Of a stretch of 64,000 bases of DNA, positions 47,614 through 60,077 are shown in pieces. The notes beneath the pieces were generated by a model. That model was not told where the DNA came from, made no database searches, and saw only the letters and a list, made by a program, of their open reading frames with translations. This stretch comes from Xiphophorus maculatus (taxonomy: Eukaryota; Chordata; Actinopteri; Cyprinodontiformes; Poeciliidae): contig NC_036456.1 in NCBI RefSeq assembly GCF_002775205.1, forward strand, positions 24,069,968-24,133,967, written 5' to 3'. Position 1 is the stretch's first letter, and each line of letters starts with the position of its first letter. The translations under genes were made by a program, and so were the position numbers.

Positions 47614-48315
47614 GAAATAATGAGGTTTTATATATAAAAACAGGCTGAAAAATGATCAAATGTTACAAGCCATACATGTCATACAAACGGAACAGATACA
47701 GAGTTTCATTCACCGTCCAGCGCTGATGGTGAATGAAACTCTGTGTCATTCACCGTGATGATACAGATCACGGTGAATGATACAGTCCTTAGGGACACCA
47801 AGTGAGGTGAAGGCTGTAGGGCGAGTTTAGCTTTTATTCTTCTCTGCAATCTGTTTCCTCCCAAAAGGGTAGTCTAATCAGTTTCAGTCTGTTTATGTAT
47901 GACTGAGAGCAGACACACATAAAGTTATATAAGCTGCAGCGTGGAAGCAGATAAGAAAAAAAGACAGAACCTACAACATGACACAGAGCAGCTATCAGTC
48001 AGAGGAGAACCACAGCATCACTCTGGAGTGGACCTTCACCACCAAGACTCACACATCGACCGACTCCTTCATAAACTGTGATCTGATCATGAAGTCCTTG
48101 TCGTCTATCATGTATATAAAGGTGTTGAGCTTCCAGAATCTCAGCATGAACAGTTTTCAGGACGAGTCCAGAGTGACAAAGACGTCCTCAGAGAAGGACG
48201 AATCAGACTCCATGTGTCCAGACTGAGGACTGAAGACTCTGGTCTGTATCTGTGTGACGTGAAAACTGAACATGGATTCAACTCTGGAAGATGTCAAGTC
48301 AGTTCTCTTTCATAA
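47494..48315 (+). pseudogene. Broken duplicate of the Ig-V exon, split by a solo LTR
   Basis: CAGCAGCAACATTTGTAGTG at 47492 repeats the start of the Ig exon, then the copy is interrupted at 47521. It resumes at 47979 with ACACAGAGCAGCTATCAG and continues to a CDVKTEHGFNSGRCQV-like end near 48300. A small deletion (CTGATCACGG region) shifts the frame, so it is not coding as it stands. Confidence 0.8.
47521..47978. mobile_element. Solo LTR in the Ig exon duplicate
   Basis: 458 bases beginning TGTCGG and ending ACAACA (TG...CA), with a TGAC duplication on each side (47517..47520, 47979..47982). It contains GTTATATAAG, a possible TATA box, at about 47914..47923. It also has two internal hairpins: GAGTTTCATTCACC with GGTGAATGAAACTC, and TCATTCACCGTGAT with ATCACGGTGAATGA. 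Size, ends and target duplication fit a retroelement LTR left after recombination. No internal sequence remains; family not assigned. Confidence 0.8.
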
Positions 48316-49218
48316 TAAAATATTTATGATCTGATTGTTATTACACTACCAGACATTTCTGTACTGTTGTGAACTAAATAAAATGTATCCAATTTGCAAG
48401 CAATACCTTTAAGTCATACAAACTTATCTGTAAAGTTTATCTGTGTAAAGTTCTTGTCAAAAGAGAATTTGAGATTTTCCTACAACTCGTGGTTAGATTG
48501 TAAATCAGGTCAAGCTGCCATATGATGGAAACTAACAACATTTAGCCACTACACACTCAGGGATAAAGAGACTTCTAGCGTACACACACTGCTACTAGTG
48601 TGTCACTAATTTATATTCACCTGTTAGATACGAGAGCAACAGTGAGTGTTTCAGTTGGTCAAGTTCTTACTTTGCTGAATTACTCAACGTGTTCAATATT
48701 CCCTCTGGTGGCGAACTGCTGCAACTACACGTTGCTAATCACAATATTCTACCAAACAGAAACAAGAAAAAAACCATTATGGCAAATAATCTTTATTATC
48801 TGAGAATTATGAAGAAAGTTTTTTTGCAAGTATTTTTTCTATCTATAATTCAAACCACATCATCAATACATGTTCTGTCCAAAACATAAAAACCATGTCA
48901 AAGACAAAAAAACTTTACAGTTTAGAGTAACTAACAAGAATAAAGTCAATGCAGATATTTAAACAAACAAAAAGGGAAAACATCTCTGATCATTATTTAG
49001 CACAATTTCATTCCCCAACCAGCAGCTTTGATGGTGATGAAAAGTGTGACTTAAGTCTTAAGTCATATCTCACTCAAAATATCCCTTTTAAATGGAAAGA
49101 TAAAACTGTGAGAACAAAGTGAATGTTTAAGTATTTCAGCTAAATCTCCTATTTGAAACAAAGCTGTTACAATTAAAAATGTGATCCAGCTGCAGTTACT
49201 CCTCTTCTAAACAGCAAG
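48316..49218. other. Spacer between the Ig locus and ZF7
   Basis: No gene. 48700..49218 resembles 54280..55150, behind ZF8, so it is ZF7 3' UTR and flank shared by a tandem duplication. Confidence 0.6.
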
Positions 49219-51140
49219 TTACTGAGAATCTTGGTACATTAAGTTCACATTATTCCATAAAACCTGTGTGTGTGTTCTCATGTGAACGGTTAAATTTGTT
49301 TTACGAGAGAAATTTTTTCCACAGGTCTCACAAGAAAAAGGTTTCTCGTCTGTGTGAATGCTCATGTGATAAGTTAAATTACATTTTTGATTGAAACTTT
49401 TTCCACAGGTTCCACAGGAGAAAGGCTTCTCACCTGTATGGATTCTCATGTGATAAGTTAAATTACATTTCTGACTGAACCTTTTTCCACAGGTTTCGCA
49501 GGAGAAAGGTTTCTCACTTAAATGGGATTTCATGTGATAAAGCAAACTAGAACTAAACATAAAACATTTTCCACATGTTTGACAAGAGAAAGGCTTCTCA
49601 CCTGTGTGAATTCTCATGTGAGCAGTTAAACTTTTTTTGTGTGCCAAACTCTTTCCACAAATCTCACATGAGAAAAGCTTCTCACCTGTGTGAATTCTCA
49701 TGTGATGAGTTAAACTCTTTCTTTCACTGTAACTTTTTCCACAGGTCCCACAGGAGAAAGGCTTCTCACTTGTGTGAATTTTGATATGATCATTTAAATT
49801 GCCTTTTCGACTGAAACATTTCCCGCAGGTCCCACATGTGAAAGACTTGTCACCTGTATGGATTCTCATGTGAGCGGTTAAACTTTTTTTATGACTTAAA
49901 CTTTTTCCACAGATCTCACACGAGAACGGCTTCTCACTTGTGTGAATTCTCATGTGGAAATTTAAACTTTTCTTATCAGTAAAGCTTTTTCCACAGGCCC
50001 CACATGAGAAAACCTTCTCACTTCTATGAGTCTTCATGTGATAAGTTAAACTGTATCTTTGAGAGAAACTTTTCCCACAGGTCCCACATGAGAAAACCTT
50101 CTCACTTCTATGAGTCTTCTTGTGATAAGTTAAACTGTATCTTTGAGAGAAACTTTTTCCACAGGTCCTACATGAGAAAGGTTTCTCACCTGTGTGAATT
50201 CTCATGTGATTAACTAAGTCAGATTTACACACAAAGGTTTTTTCACAGGTCCCACATGAAAACGGCTTCTCAGCAATGTGAATCCTCATATGACGAAGTA
50301 AGTTATATTTACTCTGGAAACCTTTTCCACAGGTCCCACATGAGTGAGGCTTCTCACCTGTGTGAAGTCTCATGTGAATGCTTAACGTGCTGTTGTAATT
50401 GAAACCTTTTCCACAAGCAACACATGTGAATGGTTTTTCACCTGTGTGAATTCTCGTGTGATTAATTAAACAAGCCTCTTGACTGTATCTTTTTCCGCAA
50501 GTTGAACATGTGAAAGGTTTCTTGTTTGTGTGAGTTCTCATGTGTTTAGTCAAGTATCTGGTTCGAGAAAAGGTTTTATCACAAATTTTACAAGAATATA
50601 ATCTTTGATCTGGATGTGATTTCCTGAGTCTCTTTTGGGTTGAATTGTCATTTCTGCTTTTCTGCTGTTTGGTTTTCTGATATCTCTCAGTTTGTTCCTG
50701 TTCATTTCTCTCTTTTGAGTTTTCAGAATTATTTCCTTCCTGGTCCGGGATCCCAACTTCAGGAGAGATTAGTTGGTTCCTCTGTGGTTCCCTTTCATCT
50801 TGGATTCTTTGCACTTTAGAAGGCATCATCAAAATGTCATCAGTCTCCTGTTTCAGCACAAGATGCTCTTCATCCTGACTGATGCAGAGTTGCTTCTCTT
50901 CCTCTTTGAACTGTTGATGTTCTGGTTCTTCTTGCTCCTGTTTTATCTGCAGAGGTTCTGGTTCCTGTTTTATCTGCAGAGGTTCTGGTTCCTCTTGCTC
51001 CTTTTTTATCTGCAGAGGTTCTGGTTCTTGTTTTATCTGCAGAGGTTCTGGATTCTCTTGATATAAATTGGAGTTTTCCTGCTGGTTGCTGGGCTCATTC
51101 AGAACCTCCTCCTCTTTACACGCCCAACATTGTGGGAGAT
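49219..51140 (-). CDS. ZF7 exon 2: repeat-rich acidic linker plus 16 zinc fingers
   Basis: Second exon of a predicted 696-aa protein. The acceptor gtccag|ATC gives [20 protein letters not shown]. The linker has repeats of EPEPLQIKQ(E) with EQE interruptions (51060..50925), then [20 protein letters not shown], and a basic stretch before the fingers. There are 16 C2H2 fingers. Two (helices SQRYSLTY) are adjacent near-copies with RSEKV linkers. The protein ends after finger 16 with a short tail, [15 protein letters not shown], then TAA. Presumed nuclear DNA-binding protein. It pairs with exon 1 at 53639..53807. Confidence 0.93.
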
Positions 51141-53638
51141 CTGGACAAAAAGACAAAAAAAAGCTTTTAAATGTGTAAGAGAATGAGCCCTTCACTTTAA
51201 TGTCTTAGTGTATCCAAAGGGAATTTTTTGGAGTTATTCTAACAAATGTAGTTCTTCTGACCAGAAGAGAACATGTGAGTCAAAATATTATATTACCGAT
51301 TTTCAGGTGAGTAAACAAGCATACCAAGTTTTAGTTTTAAAAATGAGGGAAAATTTTTAGTAACACTTTATTTATTTGAAGGGGTGTGTATAAGACTGAC
51401 ATGACAGTGTCATAAACATGACATAACATCTGTCATAAACGTAATGGAGTCTTTATGAATGAATATGACTTTTGTCGTGAAGCGTCTTTCAGTAAATAAC
51501 ACTTTTAATGAAAAGTTGCATTAAAAGTCCATTAAGACTGCCAACTTTGCATTAAAAGTGTCATTGTGTACCGAATGACGCTCCATGACAACAGTCATAG
51601 ACATTCATAAAGACTCGTTCATGTTTATGACAGTGTCATGTCAGTCTTATGCACAACCCGTCAAATAAAGTGTTACCAAATTTTCTACCGGGTGCTGCAA
51701 GCCGTTCCACCAGTCCAACCAAGATTAATTTTACAAGATATTTAAAATAACTACCTGTCAATAACTTATAAATTACGATCAGGTGCGCAGAATCTGATGG
51801 ACCTCTTTGTTAACAATGAAATGCTGTGGACATCCATAAGTAGTAAATCCCTCTAATAGAGCCTAAATGAAAACACAAAATGGAATTGGAGAACATTTTT
51901 AAAGTTTGTACATTTATCAACCTTATTTATATGATACAATTATGTTGAGTTAAAGTCATTTCTGCCAAAAATTACAATTCATTGTGCAGGAAGTGAGTCT
52001 TAATCACTTTTTGGTAGAAAAACAATTTTAGCATTTTCTCACAGTTTTTTGTTGTGACACAAAATATTTAATAATTCAAACATACAGAGCATGTTCTGTG
52101 TATAAGAGTCCCAAACCTGTCTCTTCTGAATTTAGAAGATTAAATAAAATACCACAGTAGAAAAGTGGCATTTAACTATTTATTATTATTTTACTTAGCT
52201 ACATGTATCACAGAACAGTGGTCATGAAGTGATTCTAAATCTGAGCAGCCTTAGTGCAGATAACCCATGAAAAAACACTTTTACTGCTGTAAGCACATTA
52301 AAATGGGCAAACATTGCAAATAACTCTTATAGATTGAACACTCTAAGTTTTAGGGAGAGACAAAGATAAAGGAGACAAATCTTTGTTGTAATCAAAGCTT
52401 ACAGTTTTATGTCCAAGTTGTAATATTCCCATTTCTTCTGGAGAATATGTTTAAGTCCTGGCATGATATTCAGACAGAGGCCAAGAAGCAGTTAGCGTTA
52501 AAATCCCACACTTACTCCCACACAATCTCCTATTATCAAAATATTAACCCTCTCCTAATAATTCAATTAGGTTTCTGTTTCAGTGGTCAGAATCTGCTTG
52601 GGTTTCAACAAAGTGGCAAAGTGAATCCAAAGGTATTTTTTATTCATCAATGGTAAATTTCATATACACAAATGTACATTTTTAAAGAGAAAACCACACA
52701 AAAGCAGTTCAAAATTAAAGAAATTTATTTTAAAAACTAAAATAAAGGTCAAGGCAAATATTAAAAACAATTGCACTTCAGTTAGAGGGGTTCAGGTGTG
52801 GAGTAGTTGTTGTGAAGAGTAAAAACTATATAAATAATTCGCTAAACAAATACTACTTTGATAGTTTGTCTACTGATTTAACTGGATTTCCATTATCCAT
52901 ACACAAAATATACAGAAAAGAATCTGCTGCTTTGTTTTTAGTGATGAATTTGTTTTCATGTATAACAAAGTTAAAGCGTAATAAGGTTGAGCTTCTACCT
53001 ACACTTTTTTTTATGTCCACACTTTGTGTTCTTGCCATTGATAGGAATTTAATAATTATTTATCTATTTCTGTACTAGTTTACTCCCAGTTTAGGATTAC
53101 CCACAATCTGTTTTAAATTCATTTAACACGAGGTTCTTTGGAAATAAAGTGACATTGTGTATCATTTTAGTTTTCTCTCTCCTATACTATTGTGATTCTG
53201 TCATTATCTTATTATTATTATTTTTATTATTTATTGTCCCCATGGCTAACCTTCTGGTGTTATGTGCCTGTTGCAACATTTACGTGTCCTGTTGCTATTC
53301 AATTATACAGAAATATTTTTGAGAGGCGGGTGGAATGGCCTAGAAATAACATAATTAAATCGAATAATTTTTAACAAACTCTTACCATTAATTTAAGAAA
53401 CTAAACAGTTTCTTAAACTGGTGGAGTAGAGATTAGGGAGCCACAGATCAGAAACTATAATTTAGATATGTGATGAAGAGTAGATTGTAAAATCACAGTT
53501 AATCGTTGTTGATTATTATAGATTTATAGTTTAATGTAAAAGCCTTTAAATAGACTGACGTCGCACCAAACATTTACTTAACCTGCCTCCGACTCCCTTT
53601 AACCTGATTAATCAGTAAAACATGAAGGTGTTTCGTAC
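51141..53638 (-). other. ZF7 intron
   Basis: Contains the MITE at 51359..51677 and otherwise A/T-rich sequence. Donor-side sequence (about 53390..53638) is conserved with ZF4 and with the relic at 27945. Short open frames (for example 52812..53078) have no family signature. Confidence 0.65.
51359..51677. mobile_element. 319-bp MITE with long inverted ends
   Basis: Inverted ends of about 60 bases: the left has GTAACACTTTATTT and ATAAGACTGACATGACAGTG; the right has the inverse. Target duplications AAATTTTT (51351..51358) and AAATTTTC (51678..51685) differ at one base. Eight bases would suit hAT. No coding sequence. Confidence 0.85.
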
Positions 53639-53807
53639 CTATCCGGTGTAAGATGATCCTCGGTATCCGGGTAAAATCCATCAGTCTGCGCTGATCCTCC
53701 ATCTCTTCCTCCATCTTGACGTTGATTTCTTTAAACTCTGTGAATGTTTCTCCAGCAGGAGTTACCTGCTCGTTGATAAACTCTCTCTGAGGCGGAACTG
53801 AAGACAT
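53639..53807 (-). CDS. ZF7 exon 1: N-terminal module
   Basis: 169 bases from ATG at 53807, opening MSSVPPQREFINEQVTPAGE, then TFTEFKEINVKMEEEMEDQR and IPRIILHRI. Donor ATAG|GTACGAAAC, phase 1, matching exon 2 at 51140. Confidence 0.88.
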
Positions 53808-53899
53808 TTTTAAAGCAAATACTCAGATATTTACCTAAAACGCCAAATCCGTGTTCGTACAACCTTCTAACAAAGGACAAGCTTACGCCAATCTCTCTG

Positions 53900-53990
53900 T
53901 GCTCCTCTGTGTGTTTCACTGTGGCTGCACTGAAGAAACTGTGAACGACTTTTAGTTCCGCTTTGGATTTTCGGCGTTGAGTCTCCTCTT
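53900..53990 (-). promoter_or_regulatory. Conserved cluster promoter block, ZF7
   Basis: Minus-strand CGTTCACAGTTTCTTCAGTG followed by CAGCCACAGTGAAACACAC, about 110 bases before the ATG. Confidence 0.6.
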
Positions 53991-55139
53991 TTAATGTACC
54001 GTCATACTAAATAAACTAGAATATTGTGGAAACTTACTTAATTTCAGTAACTCATTTCAACCCTATAGTGAAATACTATACAGAATAGTTAAACACAGAC
54101 TAATGTTTACAAGCCTTGTTTACGTTTAATATGATGGGTTTCTACTTACAGGTTGGAACTCTTGAATTCATAAATACAAACATATTTTAGGATCTGTTTA
54201 AAAATCACAGTAATTATGAGATCCTGAAACATTTTCTATTGATTATTTTTATTTTAGTTTTTATAAAGATGTGCTCAATGTGCTCTCTGGTGGCGAAATG
54301 TTGCAACTACATGTCTACTGTCCCCATAAGTGACAACAGGAGAATAATTTACATATTAAAACAGAACAGTATTCTCTTTAAATAAAATAGGCGATGGAGT
54401 GTAATTATGTACATCTATTTTGACACACAATGTTCTACTAAATGAAATAAAGAAAAAGACCATCAATGTGGTAAATACACTTTATTATCCAAGAATTAAA
54501 CAGAATGTTCTTTTGAAAATCATTTTTCTATCTTGAATTTCATATCATCAATACATTTTCTACTATCCAAAAGATAAACACCATGTCAAAGAAAAAATGA
54601 CCAAAAAAAAGACATGGGTAAAAAGCTACACTTTTACAAGAGAAGAAGAATAAAGACAATGCAAAGTCAAACAAAAAGCATTTCAGACTATTATTTAACA
54701 CTTTCTCTTCTTAATCAAAACCTGCAAAAACAGAAAAAAATTATGGCTTTAGATTAGATTCAGAAAACATTACTCCCATTAATTTGTGACCCCGTGTACA
54801 TGCAGTAGCAGCTAACATGCATCCATTTCACAGAACCACTGAAATAAAAGACAAAAGTACAAAGAAAAAACACACAATAAAGTCTCAAAAACTTTACAAG
54901 TCTAAATCTGAAAGCATTCAAACAAATTTTCCTTTTGGAGATTACCAATATCTCTCTTACTCTCATTAAAAAAAATACAAATGAAAACATAAAATTGCAA
55001 GAATAAAGTGAATGTTAAAGTATTTCAGCTAAATCTCCGATTTGAAAAGCTTTTCAAGCAAAGCTGCTACATTTACAAAAACAATCCAGCTTTATATTAC
55101 GCCACTTCCAAACAGCAAATTACTGATAATCTTGGTACT
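53991..55139. other. ZF7 upstream flank and ZF8 3' flank
   Basis: No gene. 54280..55139 is a diverged copy of the ZF7 3' flank (48700..49240), showing that ZF7 and ZF8 share a duplicated unit. Confidence 0.6.
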
Positions 55140-55263
55140 TGAAATTCACATTATGTCATAAAACTTGCATGAGTTCTCATGTGAACGGTTAAACGTCATT
55201 TGAGCAAAACTTTTTCTAAAGTACCCTCAAGAGAAATGCTTCTCACCCGTGTTAGTCCCCATG
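55140..55263 (-). pseudogene. Original 3' end of ZF8, cut off by an insertion
   Basis: Minus strand: remains of a C-terminal finger (HTGEKHFS-like start, degraded zinc cysteines, LNRSHENSC-like helix) followed by sequence matching the ZF7 stop region (AGTACCAAGATTATCAGTAA). It is separated from the current ZF8 array by the LINE piece at 55264..55865. Confidence 0.75.
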
Positions 55264-55865
55264 GTAACCATTTCTGGTAACCATATTATCACTACATCTG
55301 ACCAGTCTGCTACTGATGGACGTCTACATGGTCCTGGCTTCTATTTTTTTTACTGACTGTTATACACATACCATTGGGCCGGGCCAATCTGTCCCCATTA
55401 ACTGGTTAATTTCAGTTAGGATTACATACAGGGAGCAAATATACATAACCGTACCCATTCAGTGAACTTTAATAACCTTAGACTTTTAGAAAAACATTAT
55501 CTACCACCCACAATTAATGTTAACAGTTCACCTGAAACCCTAAATATGGCTCTTTTAAATGTCCACTCACACAAATGGCTTCTTTCCAGTGTTATGGCTC
55601 CTGCTTGTGGAACCATCTGCCAGAGAACCTGAGGGCCACAGGAAATGTTGCCATCTTCAAGAGCTCAACACCCGACTTTTTAACTATTTCCTGGATCATT
55701 TCTGCTCACTCGGTGCATTTTCCATGAAGTTGTGTGTTATTCCATGTGGGGTGGGTAATTGTCTTCTGTGAGTTTGTTTTTATTGATCGGTACAGAACTT
55801 TGAGCTGCTTTTAATATGAAGGGTCCTGTATAAGCAACATTGACTGACTGACTGATTGATTGATG
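55264..55865 (+). mobile_element. LINE 3'-end fragment inserted in the ZF8 finger array
   Basis: About 600 bases ending in (TGAC/TGAT)n at 55845..55863. An LWNHLPENLRATGNVAIFKS-type protein tail can be read near 55600, a form common at the C-terminus of fish non-LTR retrotransposon polyproteins. The insertion point is within a CATG|TGATTAA finger sequence. It supplies the current stop codon of ZF8. Confidence 0.7.
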
Positions 55866-57510
55866 TGATTAAGTAAACTAGATTTACACACAGAACATTT
55901 TCCACAGGTTCCACAAGAGAAAGGCTTCTCAACTGTGTGAACTCTCATGTGAGCAGTTAAATTTATTTTATGAGCAAAACTTCTTCCACAGGTCTCACAA
56001 GAGAAAGGCTTCTCACCTGTGTGAATTCTCATGTGATTAACTAAGTGTGAATTGTACACAAAACTTTTTCCGCAGGCTGTACATGACAAACTCTTCGCAC
56101 CTGTGTGCAATGTCATGTGAGCAGTTAGACTTTTTTTATGAGTGAAACCTTTTCCGCATGTTCCACAGGACAAAGGCCTCTCACCTGTGTGAATTCTCAT
56201 GTGACTAACTAAGTTTGATTCATACACAAAGTCTTTTCCACAGGTCCCACAAGAGAAAGGCTTCTCACCAGTGTGAAATCTCATGTGAACAGCCAACTTT
56301 TCTTTATCAGAGAAACTTTTTCTACAGGTCCCACACGGGAAAGAATTCTCACTTGTATGAGTCTTCATGTGAGGATTTAAAGAGTTTTTTCTAGCAAATT
56401 TTTTTCCGCATGTCCCACATGAGAAAGGCTTCTCACCTGTGTGAATTCTCATGTGATTGTCTAAGTCGGGTTTCCTTCGGAAACATTTTTTACAGGTCCC
56501 ACATGAGAAAGGCTTCTCATTTGTGTGAATTCCCATGTGATTAACTAAGTGAGATTTAGACACAAAATTTCTTCCACAAGTCCCACATGAGAAAATCTTC
56601 TCACCTGTGTGAAATCTCATGTGAACAGTTAAATTTCTTTTATGACTGAAGCCTTTTCCACATGTCCCACAGGAGAACGGCTTCTTGGCTATGTGAATCA
56701 TCATGTGTTCAAGCAACAGAGATTTACACAGAAAACCTTTTCCACAGGTTGTGCACGTGTAAGGCTTGTCACCTGCGTGAATTCTCATGTGAACCTTTAA
56801 AGTGTCTTTGTGGTAGAAACTTTTTCCACAAGCTGCACATGTGAACGGTCTTTCCCCTGTGTGAATTCTCATGTGATAAATTAAACGACTCTTGCAGGGA
56901 TAACTTTTTCCACAGGTTGCGCATTTGAAAGGTTTCTTGTGATTTCTCATGTGTGATGTCAAGGAAACTTTTTGAGAAAAGGTTTTATCACAAAATTTAC
57001 AAGAATGTAGTTTTTGCTTTGGGTGAGCTTTCTTGTGTATTTTCTGTTTTGAAGTCTCAGTTTTGCCTTTCTGCCGTTTGTTCACCAAAATGTCATCAGT
57101 CTCCTGTTTTAGCACAAGATGCCCTTTAACCTCGCTGATGCAGAGCTGCTTCTTTTCCTCTTTGAACTGTTGAGGTTCTGGTTCCTTTTGCTCCTGTTTT
57201 ATCTTTTGAGGTTCTGGTTCCTCTTCCTCCTGTTTCATCTGCAGAGGTTCTGGTTCCCTTTGCTCCTGTTTTATCTTTTGAGGTTCTGGTTCCTCTTGCT
57301 CCTGTTTCATTTGCAGAGGTTCTGGTTCCTCTTGCTCCCGTTTCATCTGCAGAGGTTCTGGTTCCTCTTCCTCCTGTTTCATCTGCAGAGGTTCTGGTTC
57401 CTCTTGCTCCCGTTTCATCTGCAGAGGTTCCTCTTTATCTAAAGTGGAGTTTTCCTCCTGGTTGCTGGGCTCATTCAGAATCTCCTCCTCTTTACAGCAC
57501 TGCAGGGGTT
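55811..57510 (-). CDS. ZF8 exon 2: acidic repeats plus 13 fingers, C-terminus replaced by a LINE
   Basis: Second exon of a predicted 619-aa protein. The acceptor gtccag|AAC gives [20 protein letters not shown], a variant of [15 protein letters not shown] coding minisatellite of EPEPLQMK(R/Q)E(Q/E)EE type follows (about 57160..57430, seven or more copies, some as EPQKIKQEQ), then [20 protein letters not shown]. Thirteen complete C2H2 fingers are present. The fourteenth is cut after HINQ, where reading enters inserted LINE sequence ([14 protein letters not shown]) and stops at TAA 55811. The gene was therefore longer before the insertion. Probably still expressed as a shortened protein. Confidence 0.9.
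57160..57430. repeat. Coding minisatellite in ZF8 (acidic EPEPLQMK repeats)
   Basis: Tandem units with GGTTCTGGTTCC on the plus strand, encoding EEPEPLQ(M/I)K-type repeats on the minus strand. A shorter version sits in ZF7 (50925..51060) and another in ZF9 (63815..64000). Copy number and phase differ between genes. Confidence 0.88.
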
Positions 57511-58143
57511 CTGGACAAAAAGACAGAACAAAAGCTTTTAAAAGTGAGACAAACTACAAACTCTTACCTGCTCTTGGGTTATTCTTATATTACAAACTCA
57601 ACAAATGAAGTTTTTCTGATTAGAAGAAAACAAGACGTTAGTCAAAATGTAATATTATGGACTTTTGGTTGAGCAAGCAAGATAGCGATCACTAACTATC
57701 ACTCCCAGCGTTTAATTTGAACTACATCCTGCTGGTCCAGGATCTGGGAACTCTCTTTCATGAAGAGTGTTCCCATGATGCTCGACATACGGGAAGCAAG
57801 AAATAGCAGTGGAAAGCTTCCGTTTTCTGCCACTGGGGGTGAAGCCAACACAAGGAACGCGATAGAGACAAAACTTGAACAATTTTCAGCAGGGAATAGA
57901 TGGAAGTCTGGACAGAGTGAATGAGCAGAAAGCGTTCTTCAACAGATTCAGTTTGGCTCATCATCCTCCTCTCATTCCCCCAGCCAGACAGACATCCCAT
58001 CATCCTTTGTACCGCAGCTTTTCTGTCAGATGTTTTATCTGCCACCTCAGTCAAAACTAGTTTTTCAAATCAGTTCAAATCAAATCTTGCTAACGAAAAA
58101 GACTTTCCAAACTTTGATTTGAGCAATGTCAGTTGCTCAAACC

Positions 58144-58191
<48 letters not shown>

Positions 58192-59177
58192 CAGCAACGC
58201 CTCTGTCAATTGCAAGCCATATTTTTGGTAATATTTTAGTGTGAAATAATTCTGTTCATGTTTTAGCAGTCTATGCAACACAGGTTTGAAGAAATTGCCT
58301 CAATCCTAAAATCTGATGTTTTATAAAGTTTTTACAAATCCCAAACTGTATTTTATACAATCTTTTATAATTATGGAACTATATAGGTTGTGTATAGAGT
58401 TAAGTTTTTGAAAACTGAAGAAATTAAAATCACAAATCAAGCTGTGTTTTATATATTCTGTGACTAATGTAGAATAATTCAGTCCAGGCCTATGAGGAAT
58501 TTTAATGCCAAATAATGGGACTCCAGCTTGCACACCTTCAGTATGAAGAAAATAAAGACAAAAAGATGCTCTGTATGCATCTACTGATAAAGTTTTTATG
58601 ATTTAAAGCTCTTTGATCTGTCTTGTTGATGAAATATGCAGTAGAAATTAACCTTGACCATGTGTGACTCAATCAGAATTAGCCATTACAACAAATGTGT
58701 GTGTGCAAAGCAAAATAAAGAGGTATCTAAACAATACATGTTCATGCAAGATCATCCTGGTTTACTTAGGTTGCATAATTAAATTATTCAATGAAGGTTT
58801 CACGAGCTTTGTTTTTAAACTACTTGTCTAAGGTTAAAAATAATCTGAGTTTCTAACTCAATATCAATCAACAAGTACTAGACTTAGCGCTATAGTTACA
58901 TGATAGAAAAGAAAATGCATCCTATAACTCAACATAGGAAAACCTAAACAAACCAACTTGAAGCAGTATTTTTTAACTGGTGAACTGGAGGTAAGGGTGT
59001 CAAAAATGACAAACTCTAATTTAGATATTATATGATGAATAGTAAATACTCGTGATCGCAGTTTATCATTTTAAGTATTTAATCTCCAGCTGGAGCGGAT
59101 TTCTTAATTCTAAAACCTTTTAGTTTGGGTTCAGCGTCGCCTAAAACATGGGTGAGAGTCTCTGACTCTCTTTAAAC
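57511..59177 (-). other. ZF8 intron, acceptor-side part
   Basis: Contains a (TAA)n microsatellite at 58143..58192. No gene is recognised. The part near 58960..59150 matches donor-side intron sequence of ZF4 and ZF7. The hAT insertion follows. Confidence 0.6.
58143..58192. repeat. (TAA)n microsatellite
   Basis: About 16 trinucleotide units, uninterrupted. Confidence 0.95.
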
Positions 59178-59398
59178 TAGTGATGGGTCTGGCAACACCG
59201 ATGCGTCGGCGCATGCATCAAGCCCATAGAGAAAAACCCCGTGTCGGTGCGCGTATTGATTTCAGCATATCACATGACCGATACAGGAACTGTTTTGAAA
59301 TGACGCCGAGGCGCCAAACTATGTTTATAAGGAAGAGAATCTGTCAACTGGATAATTTGCCAAAAAGATTCTTTATCTTTTACTGTATGGTGTCAACT

Positions 59399-59703
59399 AT
59401 GGAGCCTCAAGGCAAACGAAAGTTTTCCACAGTGTGGGACCATTTTGATCTTACATCGGAAAATAAGGTATTTGTTTTCATTTCGTTGTTTCATCCGGTT
59501 CTTTTCAGTTTGTACTTGATCTCTCTGAATCCAAATTCAGCTGAAATTGAGTCTTACTTTACTTTCATATTATGTTCTGCAGGTTAAGTGTCGCATATGT
59601 TTGACAGAAATGTCTTATTTAAATAAATTCACCTCCTCAATGCTGAGGCATTATGGGACAAAGCATCAGAATGAAGTCCCAGATACAAGTAGGATAAACT
59701 CAG
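59399..59703 (+). pseudogene. Truncated hAT transposase N-terminus with BED zinc finger
   Basis: Exon a 59399..59467 (MEPQGKRKFSTVWDHFDLTS, donor AAG|GTATTT) and exon b 59583..59703 (VKCRICLTEMSYLNKFTSSM with C-X2-C and H-X4-H, donor CAG|GTATGC) join in phase 0 into a BED-type finger, as in ZBED and hAT proteins. A third exon may begin at 59789 (CAGGAGACG) and soon stops. The dimerisation and DDE-type regions are absent. Confidence 0.75.
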
Positions 59704-60077
59704 GTATGCAGCCATTCTACAAATTACTCAGTTGCTTTTTATAAATTATTTCATATAAATGTATTGTTTACTTCATTTTTTTCTACAGCAGGAGACGTTG
59801 TGTCAAAAAAAACAGAACAGACAAAATTACAAAATGTTGGAAAAACTTATTTTTTTGAATGAAAATTTGTGGAAAAAAACAAACAAAAAAAAAAAAACAG
59901 TCCACAATCATCCTCATTCCACACACGTTCACTTTCATTTTCATCACTTGGTTCATGTTCACATTATTTATTGACTGTATCGAATAATATCAAATATATT
60001 TTGAATTTAACTGAAATAATACAATATATAATATACAATAAAATTCAATTACTTAAATCTTATTGTATAGACTAGGC

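Noticed and set aside
57119-57442. Plus-strand Leu/Phe-rich open frame looking like a membrane protein
   Set aside because: It is the antisense of the acidic minisatellite in ZF8; the same shadow appears over ZF7 at 50773..51066.
59178-59744. A domesticated ZBED host gene
   Set aside because: The exons lie inside an element with exact terminal repeats and 8-base target duplication and lack the rest of a ZBED protein.
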